Program-made: the position numbers and the translations under genes
Notes under the pieces: model-generated
What the model was told of the DNA's origin: nothing
The model's database searches: none
Seen by the model: the letters and a program-made list of their open reading frames with translations, nothing else
In this document: in pieces, positions 24,009 through 35,155 of the stretch
Position numbering within the stretch: the stretch's first letter is position 1
How the letters are laid out: every line of letters begins with the position of its first letter
Assembly (NCBI RefSeq): GCF_028583425.1
Contig: NC_072790.1
Coordinates: 64,008,052 to 64,072,051 of the forward strand
Length of the DNA: 64,000 nt
Direction: 5' to 3'
Origin: Eublepharis macularius
Taxonomy: Eukaryota; Chordata; Lepidosauria; Squamata; Eublepharidae

Positions 24009-24199
24009 AGGGCTTTTTTTCTGGGAAAAGAGGTGGTGGAACTCAGTGGGTTGCCCACGGAGAAAATGGTCACATGGCTGGTGGCAATCTAAACTCCCCT
24101 CTGTCTGGAGATCAGGGGGCAGGGCCACCAGCCATGTGACCATTTTCAAGAAGTTCCGGAACTCTGTTCCACCGCATTCCAGCTGAAAAAAACCCGTGC
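24009..24199. mobile_element. Hairpin-forming MITE with an imperfect 8-bp target duplication
   Basis: The ends are agggctttttttctggg and the inverse of ctgaaaaaaacccgtg. Long internal arms (ggtcacatggctggtggc at left, gccaccagccatgtgacc at right) would form a strong hairpin. The flanks ATAACAGC (24001-24008) and TTAACAGC (24200-24207) agree at seven of eight positions, consistent with hAT-type insertion. Confidence 0.7.
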
Positions 24200-24214
24200 T
24201 TAACAGCTTGTTAT

Positions 24215-24430
24215 ATCAATATATCTATTATTTATTTATTTATTTAGAGCATTTCTATGTCACTTCTTCAGAGTCCTACTCAAGGCGGCTATGGAAACTC
24301 AGCGGGGTCCTTGGGCCCGTTAAACATTCTCTATCTAACTGACCTCACAGGGTAAAATAGAGGAAAAGAGGAGGATGTAAGCTACTTTGAGTCCTCATTG
24401 AGAAGAAAGGTGAGATATTAATGAAGCACA
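24215..24430. mobile_element. tRNA-SINE fragments in head-to-head arrangement
   Basis: A (TTTA)n stretch at 24228-24246 is followed by an inverted SINE tail (gtcacttcttcagagtcct). A forward SINE 3' half follows (ctaactgacctcacagggtaaaatag, broken here by spacing, then ctactttgagtcctcattg, ending ttaatgaagc). Confidence 0.55.
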
Positions 24431-24469
24431 TGATAAACAAAGCTGAAGCTGTGGGAGGTGGCAGATAAA

Positions 24470-24860
24470 CGGTGGGTGATTGGGAAGAAAGAAGGAAGCA
24501 GGGGAAGTTGAGCAAGTGGAATCTGCCAGGAGGAGGGAAAAAGGAAATAATGTGAGGAAGGGAATCACAGGGTATATAAGCCCCCCCTTGCAAGTCCTTG
24601 CTGGTTCCCCACCACGCTACTGGTTCCAGCCTGACAGACAGCACCACACAACTGGGTGTTATCCTGGATAGAGGGAGAAAGTATGGAAAGCTGAAGAGAG
24701 GGGCTTAGATAAAAGTAGGTTGGCTGGCTGGTAGGAAGGAAGGAAGCAGGAAAAGGGGAGCAGCTGTAGGGAGTTTTAGGGTAGGGAAAGACAGAATTTT
24801 AGGGGAGGGGAAAAAAGGTGTCTCCTGCAAGTCCTTATGGGTCCCCCTCTTGTATATATA
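24470..24860 (+). repeat. Purine-rich tandem-like region
   Basis: Two diverged direct copies are present. Each has a GGAAG/GAAGG-rich part followed by a 'caagtccttgctggttcccc' or 'caagtccttatgggtcccc' block (near 24591 and 24828). No coding potential is seen in the frames over it. Confidence 0.45.
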
Positions 24861-25775
24861 TAAAAAGGGAAAAGGCCAGGGTGAAATAACATACAAACAT
24901 ACATATATACACAGAGTGGGTAAATCAAGCAAACTTCTCTACCAGGCTCAAAAGGATGAGTATGGGGAGTAAGAAAACAGAAAACAGATTTAAAAAATAA
25001 ATATGACAGGACAATTATAAAAAAGTGACTGGCTTGGCAGACTGTGTCTGTTGCAGAATCTGGGCAAGAGTGGTTCCTTAGGTACCTGTGTGAAAAATAA
25101 AACAAGTAACTGGCACTGTGGGAAGACAAACTGTTTTTAACAGTGTAACACACTGGGCCAAACTCTATGGAATAGGAGGGTGTGAATAGAAAAAACCGGA
25201 ACTGAAAAGAGTACAGATGCTTGTGGCAAAATGGCTGCTAGAGCATCAAACATTAATGCTGGGCTATGAACAGCCCAATCCTATGGGCTATGAATAGGCC
25301 ATCTTGGCTTTAGCATGCCTAACTTTGTAAAAGGTCACAAGCAGAAATGAGGATAGGAACCCAAGGTACATGGAGACGCTCATAATTTCAAAGCAAATGT
25401 GAGCACCAGTTAAACTTACAGTGATTGAAACCTTTGGATCACCTCAATGTTGGAGTTTGAAGTGTGGCTCTAACGCCATGCCAAGCAGCTTTTTGTATGC
25501 ACAGTAACCACTTGGTGCCACAGGACCATGCCCAGGTCATTCCTTGGTAAATAAGCTATATTGAGAACTTACGTGCTTTTGAACCTACACCATCAGAGAA
25601 CTAAAACTTCTTGATCGCCAGAGAAGGTGGCACGTATCCTGCAGGAATTCAGTCTGATCATTGAAGTGGCCTACTTGTTGAACGATCAGAGTTTGCACCC
25701 TCTTTGTGATGGTGCCATAAGATGTATCATTTATATGACTGACAATGTGCACATTGCCTGTGAAAATGTGCACAA
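24861..25775. other. Intergenic DNA, nothing recognised
   Basis: AT-rich. Several open frames of about 60-125 codons show no domain. Confidence 0.3.
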
Positions 25776-25983
25776 CAGGGTTGCCAGCCTCCAGGTGGGG
25801 CCTGGACATCTGGAATTGTAAATATCCAGAGTATAGAGATCCCCTGGAAAATATGGCTGCTTTGGAGGGTGAACTCTATGGCATTATACCCTGCTGAGCA
25901 CCCTCCCCTCTCCAAACTCCACCCTCCCCAGGATCCACCTCCCAAATCTCCAGGAATGTCTCAACCTGGAGCTGGCAACCCTA
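25776..25983. mobile_element. Short MITE, TAGGGTTGCCAG family
   Basis: It starts cagggttgccagcctccagg and ends gctggcaacccta, about 208 bp. It has the same interior landmarks as the copy at 9327 (ggcattatacc, ccaccctcc). A short (GT)n follows at 25990-26007. Confidence 0.7.
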
Positions 25984-26009
25984 TGTACATATGTGTGTGT
26001 GTGTGTATA

Positions 26010-26668
26010 ATTTTTTAAGTTTTTTTATTAATCTTTGTTGCAACAAGTAACTTACAAGCAATAAACATCATTACATATCTGGTTAGTAAGCCAATGTATA
26101 ATACATAGTTAATCTTATATCCTTATTAATTGCCATGAGTATGTCCATGTGGTTTCATGTTTAGACTACTAGCTTAATAGAAAGAAAGGTATCCATTGTT
26201 CGTTATAACTTGTAGGATCTTTGAGTTAGGTTGCAGGTTATTCTTTTCTATGTATTCCAGGAATGGGAGCCACTTTTCAATAAAACCAGTATTTTCTGTG
26301 AAGTGTTCTGCATTTTGTATATCATTACTTATTTTTTCTAAAATAAAGTGATTCCAGACTTTAGAAAACGAAGTCTCAAGTGTTGGTATTCTTTCTGACT
26401 TCCATACTGTCACTATTGTACTCTTAGCTGCTATAAAGCGTGAGGCAATGAGTTCCTTTCTGGGTTTAGGGATGTGTAAATTTTCCCACAGGTCTAAAAA
26501 GATCATTTTCAGTTCGAAAGGAAGTTCGTAATTAGTGATGTCTTGTACATGTATATTTAACCTGATGGGATAAGTTTGGTTTTCTTTCCTGTTAACTTTC
26601 AAATGCAGCCCTTCTGTGCCAGCAATATGCTGGCAAAAAACAAACCAGAACAAAACTCTATGACTCAT
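26010..26668 (-). mobile_element. L1-type LINE, 3' end with decayed ORF2 C-terminus
   Basis: A 164-codon minus-strand frame (26174-26668) has the L1 ORF2 C-terminal pattern: 'ELIASRFIAAKSTIVTVWKS', then 'SFSKVWNHFILEK', then 'FIEKWLPFLEYIEKN'. After the stop there is a short AT-rich 3' UTR ending in an A-rich tail (TTTTTTATT on the plus strand near 26020). It is strongly 5' truncated, as is usual for L1 insertions, lacks the endonuclease and reverse transcriptase domains, and is inactive. Confidence 0.7.
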
Positions 26669-26682
26669 ATTTTGTATGGCTT

Positions 26683-26770
26683 TTTATTTAGTTAATTATC
26701 AAACATTTCTACCCACTTTCCCTAAAGACTCAAGGCAATTTACAGAGGCAACTCTAGGTTGAAAAAAGCA
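26683..26770 (-). mobile_element. SINE tail fragment
   Basis: 'tttttatttagttaattat' followed by 'ctacccactttccctaaag' and 'actcaaggcaatttacag' matches the inverted 3' end of the tRNA-SINE family. Confidence 0.5.
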
Positions 26771-27999
26771 TAATAAACCCCACATCAAAATACAACAGCA
26801 AACATAAAAATTAGCATCCTGTGCCTTTTAGTCTTCCATTTTTTGATCTCTACACTAAAAACATTCTGAAATAGGACATGCCCTATGAAAAATAGGAAGC
26901 AGTGCCTGCTGTCTGCACTTCTTCAGGCAAATCATTCCAATGCAATTTGGTCTTACTGAAGAGAGGTTCCAGGCAGCAGCAAGACAATCCTGAGGAAAGG
27001 AACTGATGCCTAGGAGTATGAGATTTGAAAAATAAATGCTATGTGGATGTGTGAGAGGGGAAAGAAGCTGTAATTTGAATGAGGCAATACAGGAACATGC
27101 ATGTGTGAATTTATGAGGATCCAGACAGCTCAGCAGCCATCCACAAATGCCCGGTGAGGCTCCTCTAAAGAACACAAAGGCATTAACTAAAATTAACAGT
27201 TAAGTAAATCTAATTTCAAAATGTGATTTTCTTTGCATTTAACAATGTGGCTCCCAACTTTTCCTTCCCATAGACCAAGGATAGAATAGAAACTGTTTGC
27301 AAGAATTCTTTCTAGTGTTTTCCTTTGAAATGATACCCTTTTGAGATAATCAACTCCAAAACATATGTGTAGGACACTAGTGGGTGTTGGTGGGTACTAA
27401 AGTTGTGTGATACTTCTTTATTACGACCAATCAAAATATCACAAGACCAACACTATTTTGTAAAAGTTTAGTTGATGTAAACGTATTGCACAACATTTGT
27501 TTCTGATAATTTTTTGAAGACCAAAACACTTACCTATAGTCTTTGCCTATGGCAAGGTACATTGACTTGAATTTTAGAGCCAGTTCACACCTAATCTTAG
27601 AGTCCAGTGTGGTGCCAGGCCTACACAGATTATTTATTTTAGTAGGTAAATTTATATTCTGCTTGTTCATAAACATTATCATGATGTTAGTGGTCAAACC
27701 TGCCCTCATTTTATTAAAAGGCTTGTGAATATGGCAATATCATCAGACTTCTCTGTATGTGTTTCAATTACAGAAATGCTGCTTAGCAAGGAAAGAAACG
27801 GTTGCCAGATCGCAGCCAGAATCTGGAAAATTACTAACATGTGAAGCGCCAGGTGAAACCAACTTTCAGTCCCCACATCCCTGAGATGTGCAAAGATTCT
27901 AAGACAATAGGGTCTTTCCAGAGTTCCTGAATTAATCTCCTTCACACTCCCTGCCAATCTTTCCCTTATCCACTCTCCCATTCCAGGCTACTCAGGGCT
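26771..27999. other. Intergenic DNA, possible old repeat
   Basis: The stretch 26860-27180 (e.g. 'caggcaaatcattccaatg') looks like an old interspersed repeat related in style to 6310-6480. Nothing else is recognised. Confidence 0.3.
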
Positions 28000-29290
28000 C
28001 TGGCAAAAGTGAGAGCATTGTGGGTCGTCAGTCATCGCTGATAATTGTTATATACAATGAGTTTGTATTAATAAAATATTTTTTTTTAAAAGTCATCACT
28101 GATAACTTTAGTTATGCCCAGGAAAGAGTAATCAAACCTTCCCAGTTTTATTGTCTCACCTCGGAGATAGCTTTCCCGTTTATTGTCTCACCCCAGAGAC
28201 AGCTTTCCAGGTCTTTTTTCCTCCCTGGAGACAACCATTATTGGTTTTGGACAGAAGACACAGTCCTGCCCCAGGGTATGTTCCACAGTATAATTGGAAC
28301 ACCCCTCTGTGTGCATGCCTTCAGATCCAGCATCCACCCTCAGACTTCTGTCTGAGCTTCTCCTCCTTTGAAGCACTGGTCGCTCAATGCTCTCACGGAC
28401 TCCCTCTTCCAGACTGGTAACTATCACCCAATCCCTAAATTTTCTGCACTTTTCTCCCTGCTTTCTGGTTAGCTCTGTATGTGTGCTATGTGTTTGTGTG
28501 CAATTGATCTTTATTATTTTATAAATAAAAATGCTTTTGACTGAACATCTCCTTTATTGAAAGAGTTCTCTAGAGGGACAATTCTCATATACACAGGTGG
28601 AGATCTCGCAGTTACCCATCTCTTGCTTCCTCTCCTTGCATGCTAATTCCCACCAACTCGCAAGGAGACTCCCATATGGGTAACAATTATCCCCAATGAA
28701 CCATGCTTAGACTCATCAGAGGAGGACTCAAATGAGCTTCAGGAGACACTGTTCCTATTTGAGGCAGATTTGGAGGCTCAGGAAATCTGCAGAACCACAG
28801 AAGTTCCCTCAGACCCACAGTTGGTAGATCCTGAGACCATGACACAAGGCCCGCTGTCAAGACTTCATCACTAGAGCCCCCAGCTCTCAAGGCCACGTGT
28901 GCAGTTGAGACCTTGGAAACAGGAGACCCAGCAGACATTCAAGAAGAAGGTGACAGCCATCCTGCAGCCAGGCCAGGTCCAAGACCACTAGCCATCCTGG
29001 CTCTGCAACCCATGAGCAGGAGCAGTAGAGATGGGAGCCCCATACAGAAGCACTTGGGTTCCAGCAGTTTCAGTGGATGTAATCCTTTGCTGGATTCTGG
29101 CCCCAGTTAATCCTTGAAAACTTAGTCCCAGGTGCTGCCTCCTAGAGCAGGCGGGGTTGCTTCCCTCTCAGTCTAGTTATATTTTGAAATGAGAGGGGAA
29201 TCTTGCTGGATCAACCAGTTTGCAAGGCTCTAGTTTTTTGTCTCCAGACCCAGGAAGACCTTTTTCACTGCTTCAACTGGAATAAGTACA
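28000..29290 (+). repeat. Possible LTR-retroelement debris
   Basis: 28010-28690 has an LTR-like look: 'cttccctccctgg'-type pyrimidine tracts and a 'tattttataaataaaaatg' polyadenylation-like site near 28517. It is followed at 28690-28875 by a short frame rich in acidic residues (starting PCLDSSEEDSNELQETLF) that soon hits a stop. No reverse transcriptase, primer site or paired LTR is seen. The assignment is tentative. Confidence 0.25.
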
Positions 29291-29337
29291 AACATGTACA
29301 AACCAGATCACAATGGAACCAGGAAAAAAATGCTTTA

Positions 29338-29377
29338 TTCTGGAGTGCCTTCAATAGAGATTGAAAGCACTCCAGAA
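29338..29377. repeat. Short near-perfect hairpin
   Basis: The left arm TTCTGGAGTGCCTTCAAT and right arm ATTGAAAGCACTCCAGAA pair over 18 positions with one G-T or mismatch pair, around a 4-base loop (agag). It could be the core of a small MITE or an RNA hairpin. No further evidence. Confidence 0.6.
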
Positions 29378-31299
29378 CAAATAGGTCTTTAAACTCTTCC
29401 TACAAAACCTGTAAAGGAAGCAACAAACATATCTCCAGCAGAGGGGGCTTTACAGTAGAGGGAGAGAAGGCCTTCAATGGGTCCTATCTAACCTAACCTT
29501 TGAAAAAGTAGGTTCCCTCAACAAGATCCTTCTGTGCTTTATTAGGACTTTCCAGATGATCTCCAGACATATGCTGCATACAATGTGACGTGTGATGCAT
29601 ATGTATATATGGCTACTTCACACAGTTCTGTCACCTATTAGGGGATGATCTATGCTGTGTGGGGCTAGGGGCTCTTCTCATTGAAAAAAGAGGAAGGGCA
29701 TCCCAGTGGCAGTCAGATTTACTTCATTATTTCATCACAATAAAAGCTTCATAATAATTGTTCTGCTTCATCTGTTAAAGAACTGTCTACCCTGCATGAA
29801 ACCAGGCAGTTTTGTGCTTCACAGAGTAACATAAACAAGAGGATAAAAACCAGGTTTCTACTCCGAGGAGCATGATAGAAGTAAAAAAAAAACAAAACCA
29901 CACACACACACACACACACAGAGTGGAAGTTGACTATAAAGTGTTACATTTGACATTGGTGACTCAACCTTCTAGCTAATCTATTTGTACTAAAGGTGGA
30001 AGTTTATGTTTTGTTTATTTTTGTTTTGAATGAAAAGGTTACTAATTTGACAGAGGTTTCCATGAGGTTACAATGGAGCTACTGAAAGCTAATGAGAGCT
30101 CCTCTTTGCTCTACCATGTCAAGCATTCCACATAAGAGTCTCCAAGGCAGGCAGTTTTAGTCTACAAGGACAAACCAGGAGCTTCTATACTGGCTCAAAG
30201 GTGGTAGAGATTTCAGCTAAATTGATTTGCAGCAATTAGGATGTGGTCCTTCAAAGTTACAGCTTCTTGTAGTCTAATGCACATTTCATTAGTTTCTTTG
30301 GGAATGTTATTAAGAATCCACTGTGGTTTCTAAGGAGTCTGAAAGCTTAAACACATTAAACTAGATCAAGACAATTCTCTGAAGAATTATTTTTGCATTG
30401 AAATATAATGATCTTGGCCATTCACTTGCAAGGAAATGTTATGCCAGTAGTTTTCAAATTGACAGTAACCTGGAAAGCGTTTTTATTAGCTACTAGGAGG
30501 AAGAGATATGTTTGCCTGCATGTATAACTAAAACCACTAAGGTATATATCAATACAAGCCTTCAGAGAATGTGAAAATACTGGTGCCAGTTTCCTTTCCT
30601 TCTAATCAGACGCAATTATAGCAATTAAATTGAGTTTTTTCATCTTTCTCCCATTTTCATTGGTGTTATGCTTTTAATTGTTTAAAATAATGATGCTGCT
30701 GAAGTTGATAGTTCTTCAGGTCAGAATGAACATTCACAGTTTGTAATGCTTGTTTCCAATCCTAGGCAATCTCCATGATCTAAAAGCTTTTTTTCTGGAT
30801 CAGATTTAAAATTGCCAAAGAGGCACTCACTTTCTTGGTATCCCTTTCTTTACTTGTGTTCTCTTTATGTTCATCTTTTCACACTTTTTCTTTCTTCTTC
30901 TGGCCCATGTGTCAGAAGCATGGATAGCAAGAGGAGTCCCTTCTCCATCAAGCGCTTGAAATTCTGCACTTGCAGCATCTCCGTGGGAGATACACTTCCT
31001 GTGGTCAGAATTTTGGGATTGGGCCGGAACCAGGCCTATGCTTGTAATATGGAACCAGCTTCAGCATGGCATAGAGATCTTCCAAAAGTTCTCTCTCTGT
31101 TCAATAAAGTCTCTTTCCTGAGAGCAGGCAGAAGGTTTCACTTTGTGTGACTGAAACCAGATAAAGCCACAAAAGTTGCTGATTGTTAAATGCCTTCAGA
31201 GGGTCTTTTGGTCTTCACATGTAAATCATTGAGAGCAAGGTGAGAAGGACCAGAGCAAACAGCTTATCGCTGGAAAGGACGGACCATCCTAAATTATGG
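29378..31299. other. Intergenic DNA with a (CA)n microsatellite
   Basis: A (CA)11-like tract lies at 29899-29920. 30000-30800 looks like unique sequence without repeats. A 112-codon plus-strand frame (30812-31150) shows no known domain. Confidence 0.35.
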
Positions 31300-31870
31300 C
31301 TGGTTAAAAAGTGAACATTCCTTTGTAATTTACAATGTAACTAATTGAATATCAAAGAAGAAGTCAATCTTAAATGTAGAGGATGTCCTGGTTAATGTTT
31401 TTGTAAAATTATTCATTAGATTTGAGTAATCAGAACAATGTGTAATTGATGATGGTGTCAAACTATGCATTCCTTTGATTTTCCATCTATAAAAGGTGAA
31501 GACACAAGATGCTTGGGACCCTTCTCTTGTTAGAGGACAGAGACCTGACAGGTGTCTGCTCTCTGCAATGGAGGGGTTTCAAGAGCTCTTGATTGGAGTG
31601 GGGAGGATATCTTAGTTGTTTTGTATCATTGTTATGTCTAGCTAATGATTTTGTACTCTGTATCCATCTCTGTAGTGTTCTAGTGTTCAGCAGAGATGAG
31701 GCCCTGAACCGGTGCCTTGTTTCTCTGCTTGTATTCTCTTTTGCCTTTTTAAATAAAACTTCCAGTCTTGCTTAAGACCTTTTTGCTGCTGGTACATTAT
31801 TCTTAGCAGAGACATCAGTTTAGTACTAGGGAAAGATCAAGTGAGGTTGCACTCTTTACATGCCTATGGT
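31300..31870 (+). mobile_element. LTR-like block, probable solo LTR
   Basis: It has the promoter and polyadenylation layout of an LTR: TATA-like 'tctataaaaggtg' near 31487, a T-rich stretch (ctcttttgcctttt) and AATAAA at 31752-31757, followed by a U5-like end. Exact ends and target duplication were not resolved. No internal retroviral sequence adjoins it, so a solo LTR is likely. Confidence 0.4.
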
Positions 31871-32789
31871 AAGAGGCAAACCCAAGCAACGAACCGACAG
31901 CTACCGGTGGACTGGTCCCTGGTTGCAGAGCAAGGAATTTCTACAACACTTCCCAGCATTCTTGTTGCTACAATGTCAAGTGCCTAGAGGACTACATTTC
32001 CTAGGCCTCTTGAGACCTGTTGAACCAGTGTTTAATTTTCAGGAGGTAGAAGGAGCCAGACAAACATTTTTCCTTCTCATCTTACTGAAGCCATTGCTTC
32101 CACACTCAGAGTAAGTGAGCTTGCAGCGGGCTGGTGAGGAGTTGGAAGTAGGATTTGGAAAGCCCACATGCCTCAGCAGACGTGCCACAGGTTTCTGAAA
32201 TTCAGAACTCAACTTCTAAAAAAATTCTATTATTTTGTAGTTGTGGAATGGGAAACATCTGATTATCAAGATCAATTGCAAATCATTCGCAGGAGAGTTT
32301 AATCACCACTAGTTTAAAATGGAAGAACTTTTATACAGATGGTAGGTTGGATCCAACCAGTTCTGCTGCTGGAGAAGGAAGGAAGGGTCCCTTTTGGCCA
32401 CCAAAAAAAGGCTATGAGGATCTTGAGAACTTCTTGCATAAAAACAATGTGGGCCTGGGGCTATAGCGATGAGTGGAACTAGGTGCAATTGAATGGAAAA
32501 GCCGGACGGATCCAAGCTTTTATTTATTTAAACCATTTAGATGTTGCCTTTCCCCATGTGGGCTTAAAGCTTACTCTTCTGCCCTGTCAATGGCTGAGTT
32601 TGAAAAAATTCAGAAATCTAGATAACCATAATTTGCAATAACGAGCTATTCATTTTCCAGTTAAAATTAAGATGATGCTTTCCTGTAATATGAACCAAAA
32701 ACAAACGGCAAGCTAATATTACTCATTTATTAGATAAAATATATAATTATATTTCAACAGGATGTTTCAAAGAATAATATAATCTTCAA
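31871..32789. other. Intergenic DNA, nothing recognised
   Basis: Downstream of the likely BMP5 polyadenylation site. Two short segments near 32340 and 32520 look like old repeat pieces (ggttggatccaacc, and a tttatttatttaaacc SINE-like tail). Confidence 0.3.
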
Positions 32790-32814
32790 TTACATACACT
32801 TGAAATGGTACACC

Positions 32815-32868
32815 TTTATTCAAAAATATATTACTTAATGTACCAAAAATACATTTTCAAACTTTATT
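32815..32868 (-). terminator. BMP5: Candidate BMP5 polyadenylation signals
   Basis: Two AATAAAG motifs read on the minus strand, at 32863-32868 and 32815-32820, about 1.7 kb beyond the stop codon in a repeat-poor stretch. Other AATAAA copies exist closer to the stop (for example near 33998-34005), so the used site is uncertain. Confidence 0.35.
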
Positions 32869-33249
32869 TAAAATAAATTCAGTTCCAAACATCACAATTT
32901 TCCATCTATCTAAATTACAAACAAATCCAATTTCCCTCATACATGTGTCCCAAATTCATTTTAATTTTAACTATTCCAAATGTTCCCAAAATAGGAATTC
33001 ATAGGAGATACCTATATTAATATATATATTAGTACATGAACTGTAGCTTCACCACGGTTTTGTGAAAATTAATTTTAGGCTTTTAAAAACCTCCAATGTT
33101 AACCTTTTTCTTTGCCAAAAAGAAACTCTAACAGAAGTTAGCGACTTCAACAGATTTAACAAAAAAATTTAAAATAAAAGATGTTTCTGTTTTTATTAAA
33201 AAGTAAATGAAATTCTTTTTTTTGGAAACTACATACAGCTGATCATGGT

Positions 33250-33402
33250 CATTTTCATACTACTTACTTGCTCCCGGGATGTTGCGAAACATTGTGTAAA
33301 AAACACGGAAGATAGCATTTTCTTGCGAGAGTTTTGCACGACATTGCGTTTTTTGTGCAAAGTTTCGCAATGTTCCGGGAGCAGGTAAGTAGTGTGAAAA
33401 CA
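33250..33402. mobile_element. Small hairpin MITE inside the BMP5 3' UTR region
   Basis: The arms are 'ttttcatactacttacttg' with 'ctcccgggatgttgcgaaac' at left and the inverse at right ('gtttcgcaatgttccgggag', 'caggtaagtagtgtgaaaa'). They are about 39 bases each with a few mismatches. The middle has further short inverted segments (ttgcgagagttttgcacg). No target duplication was found. If the 3' UTR is as long as supposed, the hairpin is transcribed. Confidence 0.55.
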
Positions 33403-33449
33403 GCCCTTATTATTCTGCTACAGACTACATCCCCCCATGACCATGGCAA

Positions 33450-33514
33450 CACACACATGCATGTGTGCACAAACACACATGCATGTGCGCACACACACAA
33501 ACACACACACAAAG
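33450..33514. repeat. CA/ACATG-rich simple repeat
   Basis: Imperfect (CA)n with interspersed 'catgcatgtg' units. Confidence 0.8.
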
Positions 33515-34372
33515 ACCTTATTAAATAATGCTTGAATAAAAGATTATATGATCCAATGAATAAGTAAATGGACATTCTTCTTAACTTAAATAATACTCTG
33601 TATGGATTGTTTGAAAATCTCCGATTGCTCTGCTTATTCTCTGTTTCATTATTCTAACTTAGGAAAGGACTTGGAGCCTGGCTCATAAATGTATTTTCGT
33701 CTATCAAGACAAACATATCAGTTGCAGTAGCATTACAGGTAACAGACCAATGAGACACACTTGAGGTAAGAATGTTGTACAATTATTCCTCCCCCTCCAC
33801 CCAAACTTAACTTGCAAAATTATGGGCACAACGACAGACTGTTTCCACAGAACTCCCAAAGATTTGAGCCTCCGGCAAATTCGACAATCCATAAGCAAAG
33901 AGAAGTAACCTGGCTCCTACTGTTACACCAATTCTTCTAAAGAAAACAGCTCTAACAATTATGTGCAATCTTTCAGCCTCTAGGTTTGAAACTACCATTT
34001 ATTTATTTAAACACAGTTCAACATTTTACTTTATCTAATGGAGTAGAACTTTTAAAAGGAGAATTGTGTTTAGCTAAGCATTTTTTTTAGCCCTTTCTCA
34101 GTGCCTTTCTAAATAAATAGTCCACCAGAGTTTTCATTGGCACAATGTAGCCAAATGTATTCAATTTCCTTTAACAATATAAAACAGTCGCTGGAGTTCT
34201 GGGTTACTAAGTTTTTTTAAAAAGAGAACTATACAAAGCTTTTTTTTAATAGAAATGAAATAAGTCTGCATGATTAACTGAAGATCTGCCTTCAATGTTC
34301 TATTACACACTAAGAGACACCAATATAACTGTTTGAAATGTCATCCATACAAAAAGAAACTATATACCTTTA

Positions 34373-34381
34373 AATAAATAA
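34373..34381 (-). promoter_or_regulatory. BMP5: AU-rich element in the BMP5 3' UTR
   Basis: Read on the minus strand this is TTATTTATT, the core nonamer of AU-rich elements that speed mRNA decay. It lies about 145 bases after the stop codon. Presence of the motif is seen; its function is inferred. Confidence 0.4.
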
Positions 34382-34526
34382 AAGCTACTATGTACATAAT
34401 ACTGTACATCAAATGAGAAGTGACATAAACTGGAATATGTTTTCCTAAAGGAGGGTGATATCTTGCCTCTTACTGTAGATCAGACATTCTCTGGTCCTTT
34501 GATATCTTCTGTTTTACAGACTGATT

Positions 34527-34676
34527 CTAGTGGCAACCACATGATCGCACCACCATGTTTCTGTACTTTTTCAAAATAACATTTGAACTGTCGTCAAAAT
34601 AGAGCACAGAGATAGCATTCAGTTTTGTAGGGGCACAACAAGGCTTAGGAACATGATCAGGAAACATTAAATGGAC
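34527..34676 (-). CDS. BMP5: BMP5 exon 7 (last coding exon, C-terminus of the mature ligand)
   Basis: It encodes the last 49 residues and the stop codon. The exon starts [11 protein letters not shown] and ends V-R-S-C-G-C-H. The acceptor on the minus strand is ...tcttctag before GTCCAT, and the exon is entered in phase 0, matching the phase-0 donor of exon 6. It supplies four of the seven cystine-knot cysteines: the C-C pair in PKPCCAPTK and the C-x-C at the C-terminus. The H-L-M-F-P-D-H and [10 protein letters not shown] segments are typical of the BMP5/6/7 group. R-S-C-G-C-H and the V-H-L-M stretch favour BMP5 over BMP7. The secreted dimeric ligand signals through BMP type I and type II receptors to SMAD1/5/8. 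The frame is intact. SINEs lie 52 bases upstream in intron 6. Confidence 0.97.
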
Positions 34677-34727
34677 CTAGAAGATAAAAGAAAAAAAGTC
34701 AATAAATTTGTCCAGGGGTATGCATAC

Positions 34728-34956
34728 TGCTGTAGCATAGTGGTTAAGTGGTTGGGTTGCGCAAATCAGCACTCTGCTGGTTCTAATCCCATTACTACCA
34801 TGAGCTCAGCAGGTGGCCTTCGATAAGCCACTCCTCTCAGCCTCAGCTCCCCAGCTGTATTGTGGGGATAATAACAACATTGTCTTTGTTCAGCACTCTG
34901 GGTGGGGTGCTCATCTGCCCAGAAGAGTGGTATATAAGTGCAGTTATATTATTATT
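34728..34956 (+). mobile_element. tRNA-derived SINE in BMP5 intron 6
   Basis: The head is 'agcatagtggttaagtggt', with a decayed box B (gctggttctaatccc) and the body 'tattgtggggataataaca', ending 'gtggtatataagtgcag' and (att)n. It is antisense to BMP5 and lies only about 50 bases from the exon 7 acceptor, near the branch-point region. Confidence 0.8.
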
Positions 34957-35155
34957 AGAGAACTCTCCTGGGACAGGGAGAAATCTGGATTCAAATACCC
35001 ACTCTGTTATGGAGCTCACTGGGTGACCTTGGTCCTGCTGTTGTTTTTCACTAGCCTATCTCACAGGTTTGTTGTAACAATAAAATGGAGGAGGGGAAAA
35101 CCAGTGTATGCTCCCCTGAGCTCCTTAGAGGAAGAGTGAGATAAAAAATATGATA
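34957..35155 (+). mobile_element. Second SINE, 5'-truncated, directly following
   Basis: The body has 'gatggattcaaatacccac'-like box B remains and 'ctcactgggtgaccttgg', then 'cctatctcacaggtttgttg' and a diverged tail (gagtgagataaaaaatatg). This is the 6653-type family. Confidence 0.65.

Larger units (their letters stand above)
32790..34526 (-). other. BMP5: BMP5 3' UTR (probable)
   Basis: This AT-rich stretch directly follows the BMP5 stop codon on the minus strand and has almost no recognised repeats, apart from a hairpin element (33250-33402) and a CA-rich tract (33450-33514). The far end carries two AATAAA signals read on the minus strand (32863-32868 and 32815-32820), giving a 3' UTR of about 1.7 kb. 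The extent is inferred from those signals. No transcript evidence is available. Confidence 0.45.

Noticed and set aside
25627..25821. 64-codon frame that reads protein-like before the MITE at 25776
   Set aside because: It runs into the MITE, is overlapped by an antisense frame and shows no known domain.
30812..31150. 112-codon plus-strand open frame
   Set aside because: Looked protein-like in part, but I could not match it to any family and saw no flanking splice sites or start context that would support a gene.
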